Shown piece by piece: positions 39,253-50,760 of a stretch of 64,000 bases of DNA. The translations under genes and the position numbers were made by a program. A model generated the notes under the pieces. That model was given only the letters and a program-made list of their open reading frames with translations, was not told where the DNA came from and did no database searches. The first letter of the stretch is position 1, and every line of letters begins with the position of its first letter. Source of the DNA: Trichomonas vaginalis G3 (taxonomy: Eukaryota; Parabasalia; Trichomonadida; Trichomonadidae); contig NC_067204.1 of assembly GCF_026262505.1 (NCBI RefSeq), positions 13,348,522 through 13,412,521 on the forward strand, in the 5' to 3' direction.

Positions 39253-39450
39253 TTACACCATATTAAAATCATCTCTCTTCAATATTATCTCATAAAAGTT
39301 CTCGTTACTGGAGAAAGTCAATGAAACATAAACATTCTCATTCATAAACTTCTTTCTTATCTCATCTATTCTCAATAAAATATCTGAACAATTGCTAACA
39401 TCTTCTACAACAGTTATTTCATCATGAATGACCTTTAAAAACAAGCTCAT
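39253..39450 (-). CDS. Maverick B 65-residue protein, unknown
   Basis: A small acidic protein (MSLFLKVIHDEITVVEDVSN) packed end to end between two structural-type genes on the same strand. No motif was recognised. Confidence 0.45.
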   Translation of the reverse strand: MSLFLKVIHDEITVVEDVSNCSDILLRIDEIRKKFMNENVYVSLTFSSNENFYEIILKRDDFNMV

Positions 39451-40332
39451 TTAATATGCTATTAAAATCATCTCAATAATGAGTCCATCCTTTCCGTCTT
39501 TGGGTAGCACAACATCTTTCATTGAAGAAGGTTCAACAAGTCTTATATTAAACTTACTGACAAAGTTTGTTATACTATAATGCTTCGGCGGCGAATACAT
39601 GTAGTTTGAAAGACATAATATAGATTCTTCAGCAAATTCACTTATACTGGATTTTATAACAATGTTCTCACGAGACCAAATACCACCAATTGACAATCTT
39701 GTAAGCAATCCTGCTGAACCTTCTACTGTAAACGTCGATGGTAACATTCCACGAAGGTCATCTATTGACATCGTTGAGTCACTGTATTTAAATATTTTCT
39801 TAAAGCAATCGTCATTATCTAACCATGCAATAGCTTTGAAGTTTTCATTCGAATATACATCTGCTTCATTAAATGTAAATCCTGACTTCTTTGCAGAGAT
39901 GACTTTAAAATCTATTGAGTTTGTTTCAAAATTATATGCTATGGTAACTTCTGAAGGTAATGGATGCCCTTCCGCAGTCAGTTGTTCTCTCACTACAGTT
40001 TGAAGCTTTGTATTAAAAACTTTCATGTCATCTCCTGTATCTAAGTTCACATACACAGCAACAGGAAAACTATCTTGCTTCTTTGTCTCATCATTATATC
40101 TCAAAACATTAAAGTTCTTCAATAATATTGTTCTTCCTGCTGGAATACTTCGAACCTGTCTGATTTCAATAGCTTTCTCACCTCCTACATACTCTACCCA
40201 GTGCCTTGGATATTCATAAGTATACTGACTTTCTTGAATTTTGGTTGGTTTCATCATAACATGTTCATAGTATATCTTTATACTCTTGTCAGTTAGACTC
40301 GGTGCTATGTTCTGAATATTTCTGACTTGCAT
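39451..40332 (-). CDS. Minor capsid-like protein 1 (Maverick B)
   Basis: A 293-residue beta-rich protein; start chosen at MQVRNIQNIAPSL because the AT-rich promoter box shared with the divergent ATPase gene lies directly upstream. It has YTYEYPRHWVEYVGGEKAI, matching the (F/Y)P-x-x-W motif of the proteins at 2401 and 50761, and ends VVLPKDGKDGLIIEMILIAY, matching the PPDGKDCLYIEAQLL end at 50761. A penton or minor capsid role is inference from paralogy and placement. Confidence 0.6.
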   Translation of the reverse strand: MQVRNIQNIAPSLTDKSIKIYYEHVMMKPTKIQESQYTYEYPRHWVEYVGGEKAIEIRQVRSIPAGRTILLKNFNVLRYNDETKKQDSFPVAVYVNLDTGDDMKVFNTKLQTVVREQLTAEGHPLPSEVTIAYNFETNSIDFKVISAKKSGFTFNEADVYSNENFKAIAWLDNDDCFKKIFKYSDSTMSIDDLRGMLPSTFTVEGSAGLLTRLSIGGIWSRENIVIKSSISEFAEESILCLSNYMYSPPKHYSITNFVSKFNIRLVEPSSMKDVVLPKDGKDGLIIEMILIAY

Positions 40333-40348
40333 TTTTAATGGAGATAAA

Positions 40349-41236
40349 ATGAAGCATTTAATACATGACGTAGATGAAGACATGAATGAAACTACAGACA
40401 AACTTAACTCTTCTCTCATTCTTCCTTTCAGCAAGGACTATGAGTTCTGTTCAAATGGTGTGTATTTCTATTGTGGAAAGATGGGTTCAGGTAAGACATT
40501 TAACCTCATTCGTCATATACTCATAACAGAGCGTTTAGGAAACGACTCTTACTATGACCAAATCATTATATCAGCAACTTCAGACTCTATGGACTCAACA
40601 GCGAAAACATTTATGTCAAAAGTTCAAGCCTCTGTCGTTAAAGTTCCAGACAGTGAACTCATTGAATTTCTTCAACGTTACATTCGACGTAAGAGGAAAT
40701 ATTATGCCATCGTTGAATTTATACAGTCAGGAATGCAAAAGACTTCTGAGGAGATGGAAAGAATTATTGACAAACACCACTTACGTCAGTACTCAGGAGT
40801 TTACGATATGAAACGACTGACAAACTACATTCTGTCAAAACTTTCAAAATACCCCTTCAAAAAGTATCCATCAAACACTCTGCTCGTTTGTGACGACTTC
40901 GCTGGTAAAGGTTTAGTGTCAAAACCAGACTCACCATTAGCTAACATCATTACTAAAGTCAGACATTACCACTTAACTGTAGCAATACTTATGCAAACAT
41001 GGCGTTTCCTTGCTTTAAACATAAAACGTCTCATAACTGACTTCGTTATCTTTCAAGGTTTCTCACGTTATGATATTGAACTCATTTGGAAACAGTCAGG
41101 TATAACATTACCTTTTGAAGAAATTTGGGAAGCATATAAGTCTCTCATCTCTCCTCGTTCATACCTTGAGATTCATATCATGACTAATACCATTAAAGTC
41201 AAAAATATTCCATGGGAACGACCAACATTGTTTTAA
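40349..41236 (+). CDS. A32/FtsK-HerA-type genome packaging ATPase (Maverick B)
   Basis: A 295-residue P-loop ATPase. Residues about 36-50 hold the Walker A motif YFYCGKMGSGKTFN, and the Walker B motif is NTLLVCDDFAGKG near residue 180. A downstream sensor-type segment (LTVAILMQTWRFLALNIKRL) fits the A32-like packaging ATPases of Polintons, virophages and large DNA viruses, which pump element DNA into the capsid. The ATG follows CATTTTTAATGGAGATAAA. It is divergent from the minor capsid-like gene. Confidence 0.85.
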   Translation: MKHLIHDVDEDMNETTDKLNSSLILPFSKDYEFCSNGVYFYCGKMGSGKTFNLIRHILITERLGNDSYYDQIIISATSDSMDSTAKTFMSKVQASVVKVPDSELIEFLQRYIRRKRKYYAIVEFIQSGMQKTSEEMERIIDKHHLRQYSGVYDMKRLTNYILSKLSKYPFKKYPSNTLLVCDDFAGKGLVSKPDSPLANIITKVRHYHLTVAILMQTWRFLALNIKRLITDFVIFQGFSRYDIELIWKQSGITLPFEEIWEAYKSLISPRSYLEIHIMTNTIKVKNIPWERPTLF

Positions 41237-41634
41237 AGTTTAACCTTCAATTGACTGATGGTAAACAAATTCCATGCATCTCTGTCGCCATTTCTGTTAA
41301 TATTTTTGCTGTCATTCATATCATCCACTTCTCCATCCGTTAGCTTTTGAGGATATGCGTTAGAATAGCTGTTCTTAAATGAAGGCTTTTCACCTTTGAG
41401 AGCATAAACTCTATAACTTTCTGCATACTTTATGTTTGAACCTCCTGAGCCATCATTGACATAAATTTTTATAGGCTTCCACCCTTTGTTCATGTTCCTG
41501 CTTCTTCCCTTAGCTCTTTTGTTCAGTAGTTCTACATCTTTATACACAGCACCTGTCTCAGTGAATTCAACAATATTTTCATTCGTTAGCTTTACATTCA
41601 AACCCTTGTCGAGTATATTGTTCATTTCATACAT
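41233..41634 (-). CDS. Maverick B 133-residue protein, unknown
   Basis: Start taken at MYEMNNILDKGLNVKL. A basic/polar protein with KRAKGRSRNMNKGWKPIKIY. It overlaps the ATPase stop by a few bases. This is the position where some Polintons carry an adenain-like protease, but no protease motif was seen, so none is claimed. Confidence 0.45.
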   Translation of the reverse strand: MYEMNNILDKGLNVKLTNENIVEFTETGAVYKDVELLNKRAKGRSRNMNKGWKPIKIYVNDGSGGSNIKYAESYRVYALKGEKPSFKNSYSNAYPQKLTDGEVDDMNDSKNINRNGDRDAWNLFTISQLKVKL

Positions 41635-41659
41635 ATAAAAGGTTTTTATTCTATATGAA

Positions 41660-42142
41660 ATGAGAAGCAAATCCATCTTAGCTGGTGCCGTTAATGTTCC
41701 AATTGAACCAACATCAAATGTTGACTCACGAACGACAAACAATATTGTCATAAAGAACTATAGTTCAGAGTGTTTGAAAGAACCAGAACCAGAGCTGAAA
41801 TCCGTGAATTTAAACACAGCTTCAAACGCTAACGCTACATCAGATGTTAAGTTAGAGTATCCACCACTGGACCAAATTCTTTCAAGAGAAGCCAACGACA
41901 ACCCTTACACAAATGTTCAAACAAATCCTTCAGATAACGTAGACCATTACCTTCTTCAGTTATACCAAACAATTTTACTCAAAGACGATAAGAAGCTTTT
42001 GACAAATCTTATAAGCAAGAACCAAATAATTCTAACAAAGGAGGACCTTGAAAATGTTATCTCACGAATAACAGGAAAGCAATGTGTCATTGACTATCTC
42101 GACCCTGAAATCGAATGCTGTGGTCAAACTCCATATTCATGA
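41660..42142 (+). CDS. Maverick B 160-residue protein, unknown
   Basis: A low-complexity Asn/Ser-rich N-terminal half is followed by a helical C-terminus (DHYLLQLYQTILLKDDKKLL) ending with Cys residues (DPEIECCGQTPYS). GTTTTTATTCTATATGAA precedes the start. The stop overlaps the start of the next small gene. Confidence 0.5.
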   Translation: MRSKSILAGAVNVPIEPTSNVDSRTTNNIVIKNYSSECLKEPEPELKSVNLNTASNANATSDVKLEYPPLDQILSREANDNPYTNVQTNPSDNVDHYLLQLYQTILLKDDKKLLTNLISKNQIILTKEDLENVISRITGKQCVIDYLDPEIECCGQTPYS

Positions 42143-42273
42143 AAATAGGTAACATCCGCATCATTGAAACACCAGGAACTACAGGAGTTGAGTTTAAGTA
42201 TAAATATTCGAACGAGTATACAAAACTTTCAACAGAATATAAACTTTGCTTGAAATATGTTTTAGTAAATTAA
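42139..42273 (+). CDS. Maverick B 44-residue protein
   Basis: A short frame MKIGNIRIIETPGTTGVEFK running to VLVN, overlapping the previous gene by 4 bases (ATGA type) and nearly touching the next convergent one. The tight overlap supports it as a real gene. No function recognised. Confidence 0.4.
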   Translation: MKIGNIRIIETPGTTGVEFKYKYSNEYTKLSTEYKLCLKYVLVN

Positions 42274-42473
42274 AGCAATTTGTAATATCTATCCAAAACT
42301 TCTTCAACAGTATCGAACTCATCTTCATAATGCAAACCTAATCTTATTGACTTGGTGCAGTTTTCACTAACACAATATAGCGCTTTGCGCTCGGCGCCTT
42401 TGACGCCTTTTTCTGTTCTCTTGACTGACATAACTAACATTTGTTTCATCAAACAGCAACAACCAAAGTTCAT
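42270..42473 (-). CDS. Maverick B 67-residue Cys-containing protein
   Basis: A small basic protein (MNFGCCCLMKQMLVMSVKRT) with one of the GC-rich hairpin words of this element family (AGCGCTTTGCGCT) inside its coding region. Function unknown. Confidence 0.4.
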   Translation of the reverse strand: MNFGCCCLMKQMLVMSVKRTEKGVKGAERKALYCVSENCTKSIRLGLHYEDEFDTVEEVLDRYYKLL

Positions 42474-42497
42474 GACCTAATACATAACATTCATACT

Positions 42498-43262
42498 TTA
42501 TATTTTTAGCTCTGAGTTCTCTTGTAAGCTGTTGCATTTAATATTTTCTAAAAAGTCAACTTCAACAGTCATTCGCACTGGTGCCTTCAGTTCTACAGGC
42601 TCGCCTTGAAAGTCAACTAGTCTGAATTGCATGTCTTTCAAATTATAAGGACTAATGCGAACCCATTTACCTAAATGAGTTGCTATGACAGGAACGTTTG
42701 GAATGAACATTGAATTGACTGCATAACAGAAAGATTTATATTCTACTGAACCTTTACTATTAACTCCTGAAATGCCTGTGACATTAGCTATTTTTGACTC
42801 AATGTATAAACAATTACCATAACATACGTATGGAACAGATTTCATCTCAATCGTTTTGTCAACACTTTTCAAAGGAAATGTCATATGGTATGCTCCCAGA
42901 AGCAATTGAACTCTATGACTCATTCGTGTTATCTTAAACTCTTTCTTGCTACTGAACTTCAATGTTCCCTCAGAAGAGAGTTCGATATCTATGTTGTCAA
43001 TAGTTTCTTCATTTATGAGAGTATCTATGACTCCAGCAATTTTATCTATTCTATACTCTGCTCTGTTAGGAAATGTTATAACACTTCTTTTGTCATCTAT
43101 TTCAATCTCTATGAAATCTGTTTCATCTGTTATGGCAAAAGTTGCGATAGTATTGAAGTCAACAACTCTGAAAGCAAGTGCTTCATTCTGAAGACCTAAG
43201 TTTGTTTGTAGCTTTACTGTCCCGTATTCGTTTGGGTCTGTACTTTGCAAATAGAACAACAT
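42498..43262 (-). CDS. Minor capsid-like protein 2 (Maverick B)
   Basis: A 254-residue beta-rich protein ending with YNLKDMQFRLVDFQGEPVEL and a hydrophobic/basic strand pair. This resembles the end motif (LRxFxIRLLDxxGxPIDLxG type) of Polinton/virophage minor capsid proteins. ATTTTATTCTCATTAAAAT forms the shared region between it and the divergent 43280 gene. Confidence 0.55.
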   Translation of the reverse strand: MLFYLQSTDPNEYGTVKLQTNLGLQNEALAFRVVDFNTIATFAITDETDFIEIEIDDKRSVITFPNRAEYRIDKIAGVIDTLINEETIDNIDIELSSEGTLKFSSKKEFKITRMSHRVQLLLGAYHMTFPLKSVDKTIEMKSVPYVCYGNCLYIESKIANVTGISGVNSKGSVEYKSFCYAVNSMFIPNVPVIATHLGKWVRISPYNLKDMQFRLVDFQGEPVELKAPVRMTVEVDFLENIKCNSLQENSELKI

Positions 43263-43279
43263 TTTATTCTCATTAAAAT

Positions 43280-43471
43280 ATGACTATTGCTGCATATGCG
43301 TATGAAACAAATGAAGCAAGAAGAGCACTTGAACTAGTAAACGAAAACTCAACTTTAACCATTGAAGGCAATGATTTAGTCATTGACGATGGAAAAACTA
43401 AAAAAGTCATTGATTTCGATACTTTTAACACTTATGACCCATTCATTACAACAAGCAAAGTTCCTATATAA
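43280..43471 (+). CDS. Maverick B 63-residue protein, unknown
   Basis: A short acidic protein MTIAAYAYETNEARRALELV with Asp/Lys-rich beta-type sequence. It lies directly before the fibre gene in the same direction and may be its partner. No family recognised. Confidence 0.45.
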   Translation: MTIAAYAYETNEARRALELVNENSTLTIEGNDLVIDDGKTKKVIDFDTFNTYDPFITTSKVPI

Positions 43472-43482
43472 ATGATGGAACG

Positions 43483-46354
43483 GTGCAATATATAAATTCT
43501 ACAGTAGATGCCTCATTAGTGAAAGTACTGAATGTTCTCATTGAATTGTTAAAGAGCTTTCGATTTGACGACAACATTAAATGCCTAAAGAATTTAGTCA
43601 TGAATGAGAAACAAATTCTTGGCGTTGCTGGTAGCAGTAATGATGTACACCTTATGACATTAGAATATTATAACGAACATAAAGATGAACTGAAAGGAGA
43701 GAAGGGTGACACCGGACCTCAAGGACCACAAGGAATACAAGGAATACAAGGAATACAAGGAATACAAGGACCTCAAGGCGAAAACGGTTTGGATGGAAAG
43801 GATGGAAAGGATGGAAAAACTGCTAAATCATGGATATGGGACCTTATAAATACTGGTTTAACAGCTGCTTCATATGGAGTTCTTCAATACCAAATCGGAA
43901 AGATATGGGCAGTACTTGGTGAAGAAGTTTTAGATGACGTTAAAAATGCTTTGAACTTCATTTCAAATGGTTCGGATACTATTAAAACTTTATCTGGTTG
44001 GATGCAAGAAACAAGGAGTCAAATAGATACTGTAAGACGTATAGCAAACAATGCACGTACGGGATTGGATACTTTACGACAAGCACAAAATACACTAAAG
44101 GAAGCAAATGATATTCTTGGCTCAGTATCAGACATGCATGAAGATTGGCTTAAAGGTATTGACAAATCTTTAAAAAATCACAGTCAGTCTATTGCTGACT
44201 ACAAGAAAAGTATAGATTTTTTACATAGTGCTATGGACGTACATGATGGAAGCATAAGGAACTTACTTAATGCTAACAATAACTTACCAGGAACTATTAA
44301 AGCATTTATAAAGTCCTTTGTAAAACCCGGTGCTCTAACATTTAGGTCTTTGAGAGCAAGAGCATTGAAGTCAAGAGATGCAGAAACTCCAACAGAAGGA
44401 ACTGAAACAACAGAAACTCCAGAAGAACCACCAAAACCAACAGCTAATGAAATATTGTTCGAATATTTTCCAAGGTACTCTGTTCTCATTGCATACATTC
44501 AAGAAATACTTAAGAAAGCAGACTTGACTTTAGGAGATGATGAAAGTTCTGTATATCTTTCGTTCCAGTTTCAAATAGCAGAACTTTTGAGACAGATATG
44601 CTTAATGTATGACAACATCTCTGATTTCACAAGATATGATGACGACCATGACCCCGAACACGGTGAAGAAGAAGTTTTACAAACATCCATTAAGACAGGA
44701 AAGGTTTTAACTCAAAGTCTCATTATTGACACCAAAGATGGCGAAGTGGACGTTCTTCAAGAGCTGAAGAAAAATACTTCTTCGGGAGGTGGTGGTAGGC
44801 ATGAACTTGAAATAAATGAGATAGAAGAGAAATTAGCCGAAAAAGCAGATAAAGAACATAAACACAATATCTCCGATATAAATGAACTTCAAGCTACATT
44901 AAATAGTAAAGCGGACAAAAATGAACTTGACGCAATGAACAAAGTTTTGAAATCTCATAAACACAATATCTCCGATATAAATGAACTTCAAGCTACATTA
45001 AATAGTAAAGCAGATAAAAACCATGTTCATTATATAAGTTCAGATGAACAGATTATAACGGACTACCATGGATATTTAACACGAAGTGATGAAGCGAAGA
45101 CAAAAAATGTTAATGAAAGAAGATATAAATACATTCGTGCTAAAGGTTATGACATAAGCTGTACTGTACAGTATGATGTAGCTAAAGCACCAGAAGCATT
45201 TGGTTATACCGGTGAAATTTATGCCTCTACTTTCAATGTTAACGGTGTACTAGTTGAACCAAGATTTACTTTGAGAGTTAAGTCAAAAATAACGTTTGAA
45301 GATGCTATTAAAAGTAAAGCTGACAAAGATGAACTCGAAGCAACGAACAAAGTTTTGAAATCTCATAAACACAACATCTCCGATATAAATGAACTTCAAG
45401 CTACATTAGACAGTAAAGCTGACAAGAACCATACACATAAATCCTTCACTACTGTTAGAGCAGACGACATAATATTGAACTTTGACCTTGGTTCAAGTGC
45501 ACCTTTAGAGAATCCGAGTACAAGCGTAAAAGATACTCTTAACAATTTAGATAACAGTTGCAGGAATATTGAAAGTCATGCCAGAAACTTTGAAGCACAT
45601 GAACTACCCGCAATGTTAGATAAGAAAGCTGACAAAACTTATGTGGATGCAGAACTAACAAAGAAATTTTCGAAACCAGATACAATGACATTTACAACAG
45701 AAATTATAAATGGTGAACCAGCAACTCCATTTGAATTTGTTAGAGGTCTTCAACCAGATACTTTTGAATTTTTCTTGGATAATTCTATTGAACTAACATT
45801 ACATTATAAAAGTGGAACAAATGCAACATTTCATCCGGGAGATACATTCCAAATGGTATTTAATGACATAAGTTCTTTAGAATATGTTTATAGAGTTATG
45901 AGCATATATGATTTAATATATCCTATAGGAGCTGTTTATACGTCTATGAATCCAATAAATCCAAACACTTTATTTGGTGGTAGATGGTATGAAATAGTTG
46001 ACAGTTTTCCATTCTACACTAATACGCAGTCAATGAAGATGGGAGGTTCAAAGAAAATAGGTATTGAAAACCTTCCTTCACATATGCATAGGTTCAGTGG
46101 AAGAACATCTGTGGAAGGAAACCATTCACATTCAATAACAAAAAGAGGTTATACAAATCTTGCAGCGGGTTCGAATAGACAGGGAATGAATAGATATGAT
46201 ATCTCAATGACCCAAAGATGTTAGCACAGGTATTTTCTGTGGAACTGCAGGAAATCATACACATGTTGTAGCTGGTATTACAGACCCAGCAGGTAATGGA
46301 AAAGATTATATGCCTCCTTATATAACAATGCACGCTTGGATACGAGTTGGTTAA
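43483..46354 (+). CDS. Fibre protein with collagen-like repeats and tail-collar end (Maverick B), broken
   Basis: A coding region of more than 900 residues. A collagen-like G-x-y block of about 15 triplets (around GIQGIQGIQGIQGPQ) lies near residue 75-115. Coiled coils and a Pro/Thr linker follow, then at least four shaft units of the type HKHNISDINELQATLNSKAD. The C-terminal tail-collar domain has YPIGAVYTSMNPINPNTLFG, NLPSHMH and a closing MPPY segment. Collagen-type and tail-collar parts occur in phage and giant-virus fibres; here they suggest a trimeric receptor-binding spike. The region is broken. Confidence 0.75.
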
Positions 46355-46373
46355 AATCTTTAACTTTACATAA

Positions 46374-47160
46374 ATGAGCTTGAAAGAAGTATTCGAACAA
46401 CATCCATGGAGGTCATTTAAAAATTCAATGAAGCTGCAAAGAGTTGGGATTTACTAACAGAGCTGAAGTGAAAAGGTTCTTTGACAAAAATGTTGTACAT
46501 CAAACAAAAATAAACCCTTACGACTACTTTTTACCAATTTACTCCAACACTCCTGACGCATACCAATTTGACACTCTCATTCAAAGCAGAAAAGGAGGAC
46601 ATAAACCATTCCTCATCTTCATTAATGTTAACACTCGCAAAGCTTTTGCGTATATAATGAGAAATAAAGGAACTCATGAAGTGTTAAGAGTTTTACAAAA
46701 GTTTGTAGCAGAACATAGCCCAAGTATTTTAACATCAGACCAAGACGGTGCATACCTCAGCAACGAAATCACAGAATTTCTCATTAAGCATAACATAACT
46801 CACTACACTACTGAAGACCATAACCATAACATACTCGGTATCATTAACCGNNNNNNNNNNNNNNNNNNNNNNNNNAAAACCGCTCATAAAGATTCTTAAT
46901 GACTCTCGAGATTTTAAACCAAGAGCGAGACTTTACCGAAGAAACAATGAAACATTTTTCTCGAAAGTATATATTCCTCAACACATTCTACAACAGGACA
47001 TAACCAAATTCCAATGACACAACAACAAGAGAAAATATATACAAAAGAAACGAAGCCAAACACAAAATGATCAAAATTCAACACACAATTTAAACCCTCA
47101 TTCCCTGGTACAAAAGTTTCGTGTAGTTCTTGACGGACAAACCGTTACAAAGAAACTTTA
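46374..47160 (+). CDS. Retroviral-type integrase region (Maverick B), broken
   Basis: The core reads DAYQFDTLIQSRKGGHKPFL (first Asp), ILTSDQDGAYLSNEITEFL (second Asp) and a HNILGIIN stretch leading to the third acidic position; the rve DDE family is clear. The region contains a 25-base run of unknown bases and is broken. Integrase inserts Mavericks into host DNA with 6-bp target duplication. Confidence 0.75.
46851..46875. other. Assembly gap (25 N)
   Basis: Unknown bases inside the integrase region. The bases around it, on to about 48590, are of lower coding quality than the rest of the element. Confidence 0.99.
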
Positions 47161-48589
47161 AGCGTTATAGTCGAAATTATTATAATCGTAGACTCTACGC
47201 ACGGTAATGGATATCTATTAAAAAGTAGCTGACGACTCCCATAGCATATTTACCATCGTCATAAATTAGTCGAAAGTAGTAACGGCAAACTTGCTGAAAC
47301 CATTGAGAAGCAAAGCGAGGAGTGGTTATTAAATACTGGTTACAACATAAACGATGACACTTATAAAGTAAGATATGAAAGGAGGCGTTGAAGAATGTAT
47401 ACCAATCTAAGAACTTGAAGAGAGTCAAAAGCCAACACATCTGGGACCCATTTAGAGCGGATACTGGAAAGACAAAATAGCCAGAAGAATAAGAAAATGT
47501 CTTCTAAATCTTTTCGTTGAATGTAAATCAGACAAAAATATAATTTGGTGAAGAGTAAGATTTCACCATGTTCTCACCTGTTATTTTCACCCAGTTGAAT
47601 TTTCATGAATTTCCTTAAAATAGAAAAATAAAGTTAGTTTTATTTTTAATTTATTTTATTTTGTATGTAAAGATATGATTTCAACAATCGGCACAACAAC
47701 AATTCAAAGCGCGAACGGCGGGACTCTGTCACAACAACTCACCAAAACATCGTTAGTCATGAATCCACGTCAATGTTAGTAGAGATGATAAAACTTCATT
47801 CCTTCTTTCAACTATACTTTATGAAAGAAATCAGAAGATAAAGCCAAGAACTTTTTAACAAAGTAATTTAGACTGTAGTGCAAAGAGAAACAATCATGAA
47901 CAGTATCTTTATGAAATGCAGGACCATTATTGGACCCATTTACCCAATTGCACTGAAATCCAACAACAAAAACTCACTAATTCCTGAATTCGAAGCGAAT
48001 TGAAGTCAAAGCAACTGGACTCAGTAGAAATAAGAAGTTCATACGTAAAGTAAATTATGAATTCCTTGCGTTTTCATTGCAACCATTAAAGTTATGGACA
48101 AAGGATTGCGATCTATTCAGGTATATAAGAATGTTTTTGACATATATAAATCTGAAAGAATTGTCAAACCATACGGACAACTTTGTTTCGTAGTTGCATG
48201 AATGGTTTGGGAATAAGAGATAACAGATTAAGAAGAGGCAAAGTATCATGGACGACAACTAAGACCCGCTATGTTTGAGATGAAGAGGCAATTGACGCTC
48301 ATTAGTTGTTCTAGCAGGTCAAATTTCAATGTATAATCACAAAAATGAACCCACAATGTTCAAAATGCTAAAGCAGCAATAAGGAAATATAACTACTCCG
48401 TCAAAGAGATAGAAAGAATTGCGAAAACGACCTATGCAGACTTTAAAGAAAAGAAGCAGAAAAAGCAACAGGCAGAAGATAAAATGGACATGTTTCAGCA
48501 TTTTTGAACGAAAAACTAGGTCCAACAGAATCTAGTATTGTGTACAACTGAAGAAGAAAGCAGAGTCAAAAGAAGTAAATAAAGCTAAA
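47161..48589. other. Degraded segment of Maverick B
   Basis: No credible intact gene. Short coding-like shreds suggest the end of integrase, a small gene and the N-terminal part of the polymerase. A GTGAAGAGTAAGATTTCACC word near 47550 resembles the hairpin near the TIR (38670). Confidence 0.5.
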
Positions 48590-50679
48590 TGTAAATTCAT
48601 TCCTGAGCACGTTTTCTTTGCTGACTTTGAGTGTAGTACGGATGGCTTTCATAAAGCTTTTAACATCTGTTATGACAGTGAAGATGGTTCAGTGAGTGAA
48701 AGCATTTGGGGTCAAAACTGTGCAACAGAATTTTTGGAAAGACTCCCTGACAAGAGTTTAATATATTTTCACAACCTCAGTTATGACATAAACTTCATCT
48801 TAAGACACATGACAGAAGTGAAAGGAACTCCCATCATTAAAGGTTCACGAACAATGCAAATAACTGGTTTATATAAAGGACGGGCAATTATTATAAAAGA
48901 CTCTTACAGTGTTATAAATAAGAAGCTTAAACTATTTCCTGCTATGTTTAACTTACAAACAGGACCGAAAGAAGTATTTCCATATAACTACTACAGCAGT
49001 GTTTTGTTAGCAAATGACAACAGAACTGGTGTCATTTCTGAAGCATGTAAGTTTATCCGGGATGCAGATACATTTATGAAAAACATAGATTCCATCAAAG
49101 GTTGCAGAATAGATGAGAACCACTTCGACTTAGAAAAATATAGCACGTTTTACTGCAAACAAGATGTAAGAATTTTAAGAGAAGGTTTTGTAAAGTTCCG
49201 CAATGACTTATTGAAAGAGTTTGATTTAAACGTTTATGACTACGTTAGTATTTGTTCAATTGCTAACAAATTGTTTGAGAACAGAGTATACTTCCCGAAT
49301 GGAAATCTTTATGACCTCTCAAATAAACCAAGAGAATTTATTTCGAGATGCATTCAAGGTGGAAGATGTATGTTGTCAGATAACATGAAACAAAAGAGCA
49401 AAAAGAAACTCATTGCTGACTTCGACACTGTTTCATTATATCCTTCAGCTATAGCAAGACTTTATACTTTAGAAGGTATTCCAAAAGTATTGAAGGAAGA
49501 AATGTTAAACACAGAGTATCTCATGAGACATTTATTCGATGATGACCAAAAGGAACCCATTGGTGAAAAGTTTATGTCTGGCTTCTTTGTTCTCATTAAG
49601 ATAACAGAGATTGTATACCCAGACACTTTCATTTAATAGTTTGCGACCCTGAACTAAATCCAGAACTTAACGTTCCAAGAAGTTCAAACACTTGCTGTCT
49701 CATGTATGTTGACCATATAACATTACAAGACCTCATAAAATATCAAGGTGTCAAATGTGAAGTGTTGCAAGGATACTATTACGATGGAAACAGAGATATG
49801 AGAATAAGAGATGAAGTAAAGAAGTTGTTTGAGTTAAGGTTAAAGTATAAGAAAGAAGAAAACCCCTTACAAGAAATTATAAAACTCATTCTGAACAGCA
49901 TTTATGGCAAAACTATTCTATCTCCTATTGAGTCAAAAATAACCATAGTAGATGACAAAGATGCTATAAGATATGCTATAAGAAATTACAACCATATAGT
50001 GAAGTTCGAAGGTTTGGATGGTTCAGATAAAACTATTTTCAAGCTAACGAAAAGCATTTGCAGACACTTTAACTTCTGTCCACTTGGTGTTAATATTCTG
50101 TCTATGTCAAAACGTATTATGAATGAAGTATTCTGTACTGCAGAGGACATGGGTCTTCAAATATTTTACCAGGATACCGACAGTATGCACTTATATAATG
50201 AAGACATCCCAAAGCTTGCAGCAGAGTTTAAGAAGAGATACGGTAGAGAACTTATAGGAAAGAACCTTGGTCAATTTCATAGCGACTTTGCAGAAATAAC
50301 ACCTGGAAAACAAAGTTTAGCTTATAAAAGTATTTTCTGTGGAAAGAAGACCTACATAGACTTACTCACGAATGATTTAAATGAAGTTGCATTTCACTGC
50401 AGAATGAAAGGCGTGAAGCAAGATGTTATTGCTTTAACCGCTAATGAAATGTTTCCTGAAGCTATACAATGCTATTACAATGAAGATAAGAACATTCACA
50501 TACCTGTTGGAACATATGACAAAGACTCTGAGTTCAGTTTAATGAAACTTTACAAAGCACTTTATGATGGTCAAGAGATTGCATTCGACTTATGTAAGTC
50601 ATGTCAACCTTGCTTTGCTGAAAAGTTCAACTTTTCAATAACGACTAAAACAAGCTTTATTCGTAAGTTGAAGTTCTGA
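48590..50679 (+). CDS. Protein-primed type B-family DNA polymerase (Maverick B), broken
   Basis: A PolB of the Polinton type that replicates the element. Early motifs include FADFECSTDG-type exonuclease I sequence near 48620 and SLIYFHNLSYDINFILRHM (exonuclease II). Polymerase motifs are LIADFDTVSLYPSAIARLY (A), LILNSIYGKTIL (B) and IFYQDTDSMHLY (C). A terminal protein primes such enzymes. The region is broken in this copy. Confidence 0.85.
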
Positions 50680-50760
50680 GGTCATTTATTTTTGTCAGCA
50701 ATGAGGTCATTTGTGATAAAAATAAGCCGCTAGCGGCATGGGCGAAGCCTATGTGGTCAT

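Noticed and set aside
41233-41634. Adenain-type protease of Maverick B
   Set aside because: Position is suggestive, but no His/Asp/Cys protease motifs could be seen here or elsewhere in B.
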